A stretch of DNA of 64,000 nt, taken from Bradyrhizobium sp. Ce-3. Its GTDB lineage: Bacteria; Pseudomonadota; Alphaproteobacteria; Rhizobiales; Xanthobacteraceae. The position numbers and the translations under genes are program-made. The notes below the pieces were generated by a model. The model made no database searches and was not told the DNA's origin. It saw nothing but the letters and a program-made list of their open reading frames with translations. The stretch spans positions 248,001 through 312,000 of the forward strand of contig NZ_BQUV01000005.1 of assembly GCF_022835695.1 (NCBI RefSeq). Direction: 5' to 3'. Shown here piece by piece: positions 62,294 through 64,000 of this stretch. Numbering within the stretch: the stretch's first letter is position 1; every line of letters starts with the position of its first letter.

Positions 62294-62992
62294 ATGGGGT
62301 GCCTCGTTGCGATCCATCAACCCAATTTCTTTCCGTGGCTCGGGTACTTTGACAAGATCCGGCGTGCGGACGTGTTCGTGCTGCTCGATGCCGTCGATTA
62401 TCCACGCTCGGGATCGGGCGGCATGGGTTCGTGGTCGAACAGGGTACGGATTGCGATCCAGGGCGAGGCGCGTTGGGCCACGTGTCCGGTCCGTCGGCTG
62501 CCGTTGGGGGCACCTATCAATGCCGCGGAGATCGACGATGGCCGGCCCTGGCGTCGCAAGATGATTGCGACGCTGCAGGCAAGCTACGGCAAGACACCCC
62601 ACTTCGGCGAGGCGATGGCGCTGCTGCAGCCCCTGATCGAGCAGCATGAGACGAACCTTGCAGCGTTCAATATCGCGGCCATCAAGGCGATCGCGAAGCA
62701 CTTCGGCCTTGCGACGCGATTTCAGCGGCAGTCTGAGCTGCCGCATGCAGGCAAGGCGACGGAGCTGCTCATATCGCTGATCAAGGCGGTCGGCGGGGAT
62801 GCCTACCTTGCCGGCGGCGGCGCCGGAGGCTATCAGCAGGACGAACTGTTCCAGGAACATGGCATCCGTCTGGTGAACCAGGGTTTCGTGCCCGAGCCTT
62901 ATGGCCCGGACGAGGCGTTCATTCCGGGCCTTTCCGTGATCGACTATCTGATGTGGCGCGGTTGGCCGGCGACGGACGGTGGACGGGCCTGA
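62294..62992 (+). CDS. WbqC-like family protein
   Basis: A 232-residue protein of the WbqC family. The N-terminus LVAIHQPNFFPWLGYFDKIRRADVF is the family hallmark, with LLDAVDYPR and SWSNRVRIAI following. The C-terminal half has ELLISLIKAVGGDAYLAGGGAGGYQ and VIDYLMWRG. Members occur in O-antigen and amino-sugar loci; a role in acyl or amino-acid attachment has been proposed, but I know no firm activity. ATG 62294 yields the standard start. It follows the permease by 13 bases. Confidence 0.88.
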   Translation: MGCLVAIHQPNFFPWLGYFDKIRRADVFVLLDAVDYPRSGSGGMGSWSNRVRIAIQGEARWATCPVRRLPLGAPINAAEIDDGRPWRRKMIATLQASYGKTPHFGEAMALLQPLIEQHETNLAAFNIAAIKAIAKHFGLATRFQRQSELPHAGKATELLISLIKAVGGDAYLAGGGAGGYQQDELFQEHGIRLVNQGFVPEPYGPDEAFIPGLSVIDYLMWRGWPATDGGRA

Positions 62993-63149
62993 GAGCCGCT
63001 CCTGCCAGGGGGAAGAGCCACGGCTGGCCCCGCTTTTGGGCTTGTCGGAGGGGGGCGGGGCGTCTATGCAACCGTCGCCAAAGGCGCTCTACCTCGCGGA
63101 TTTTTCGGCACGCTGATTTGAACACACAACACACCTGTGAGCGTTGGAC

Positions 63150-64000
63150 ATGAATACCGAACTGATCGACAAGCTGGACCGCAAGACCGCCAGGATTGGC
63201 ATCGTGGGCTTGGGCTATGTCGGCCTGCCGCTCATGCTTCGCTACAGCGAAGTTGGTTACAAGGTTATCGGCTTTGATATCGACCAGACCAAGGTCGATG
63301 CGCTTCGGGCCGGGCGTTCCTACATCGAACATATTTCGAGCGAGAGCATCAGGGGAGCAACCGAGCTCGGCTTCGAGCCGACGACGGATTTCTCGCGTGC
63401 GAAGGAGGTCGACGCGCTGATCCTCTGCGTCCCGACCCCGCTCAACAAATATCGCGAGCCGGATCTCAGCTTCGTGCTCAACACGACGGAGTCGCTGCTG
63501 CCATATCTCCATCGGGGGATGGTGCTGTCGCTCGAGAGCACGACCTATCCTGGCACGACCGAGGAGGAGCTGAAGCCGCGTATCGAAAAATGCGGCTTCA
63601 CCGTCGGCAGTGACATCTTTCTGGTCTTCTCGCCGGAACGGGAAGATCCCGGCAACCAGAATTTTTCGACCCGCTCGATTCCGAAGGTCTGCGGCGGTTG
63701 CACCCCCGCATGCCTCGAGGCCGGCATCGCCCTCTATCGCCAGGTGATCGACAAGGTCGTTCCCGTCAGCTCGACGCAGGCCGCCGAGTTGACCAAGCTG
63801 CTGGAGAACATCCATCGGTCGGTGAATATCGGCCTCGTCAACGAAATGAAGATGGTCGCCGACAAGATGGGGATCGACATTCACGAGGTGATCCGCGCCG
63901 CGGCGACCAAGCCGTTCGGGTTTGTTCCGTACTACCCCGGTCCCGGCATCGGCGGTCACTGCATTCCGATCGACCCGTTCTACCTGACCTGGAAGGCGCG
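63150..64000 (+). CDS. wbpA: UDP-N-acetylglucosamine 6-dehydrogenase (WbpA-like, 3' end off window)
   Basis: The first 283 residues of a nucleotide-sugar 6-dehydrogenase. The NAD loop is [21 protein letters not shown], then [36 protein letters not shown] and [10 protein letters not shown]. The catalytic segment [28 protein letters not shown] is followed by [20 protein letters not shown], with catalytic Cys271. The [10 protein letters not shown] and [12 protein letters not shown] details point to the WbpA subgroup that oxidises UDP-GlcNAc to UDP-GlcNAcA, the substrate of WbpB. UDP-glucose dehydrogenase is less likely. A 157-base gap precedes it, so it may have its own promoter. Confidence 0.87.
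   Translation, partial: MNTELIDKLDRKTARIGIVGLGYVGLPLMLRYSEVGYKVIGFDIDQTKVDALRAGRSYIEHISSESIRGATELGFEPTTDFSRAKEVDALILCVPTPLNKYREPDLSFVLNTTESLLPYLHRGMVLSLESTTYPGTTEEELKPRIEKCGFTVGSDIFLVFSPEREDPGNQNFSTRSIPKVCGGCTPACLEAGIALYRQVIDKVVPVSSTQAAELTKLLENIHRSVNIGLVNEMKMVADKMGIDIHEVIRAAATKPFGFVPYYPGPGIGGHCIPIDPFYLTWKA

Overview
The window reads as chromosome of a GC-rich alphaproteobacterium, most likely Bradyrhizobium or a close relative. This is inferred from dense GC-rich coding, many tripartite tricarboxylate (Bug/TctAB) transport genes, CaiB/BaiF and enoyl-CoA genes, ATGA/GTGA-coupled gene pairs and a nested intergenic palindrome. I saw no rRNA, tRNA, insertion sequence, CRISPR array or phage gene. 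No gap between genes exceeds 300 bases.

Region 1 (1-23264) is a catabolic and transport region. It starts with the N-terminal part of dapD on the minus strand. Next come a ModA-like binding protein coupled to a Bug receptor, an orphan Tat-exported ABC-type binding protein, a molybdopterin oxidoreductase and an enoyl-CoA hydratase. A minus-strand unit encodes a giant FAD/Fe-S 2-hydroxyacid dehydrogenase, a GlcG/HbpS protein and a GntR/FCD regulator. Divergent from it are two serine-glyoxylate-type aminotransferases flanking an MFS transporter, followed by another enoyl-CoA hydratase and a Bug receptor. MtnP-MtnA (methylthioadenosine salvage), TctB-TctA and a CaiB/BaiF CoA-transferase close the region. 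The theme is uptake and oxidation of small (hydroxy/amino) carboxylic acids.

Region 2 (23554-36759) is the first half of a surface-polysaccharide locus. It holds a Wzx-type flippase, two asparagine-synthetase-like amidotransferases, four glycosyltransferase-like proteins, two methyltransferases, a hexapeptide acyltransferase and a sugar epimerase/dehydratase.

Region 3 (36760-38184) is a control module. A winged-helix regulator with a Rossmann-like C-terminal domain is coupled to a NusG/RfaH-like protein. The module is preceded by palindromic GTTCA-N5-TGAAC sites lying inside TTGACG promoters. A nearly identical site precedes the asparagine synthetase gene at 32631.

Region 4 (38185-64000, running off the end) looks like an O-antigen/capsule locus for diamino-uronic acids. 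It contains WbpB-, WbpD-, WbpI- and WbpA-like enzymes, two more asparagine-synthetase-like amidotransferases and five SDR epimerases. Two polysaccharide-deacetylase-like proteins alternate with two formyltransferases. An ABC exporter has two Wzt-like ATPases and one permease, followed by a WbqC-like protein. The parts list resembles the Bordetella wbm/wlb O-antigen loci as I remember them. The aminotransferase (WbpE) and the initiating phosphoglycosyltransferase were not seen and may lie outside. The most interesting aspects are the four amidotransferases, the deacetylase/formyltransferase alternation, the shared operator plus dedicated NusG paralogue, and the paired unrecognised proteins at 39756 and 41246.
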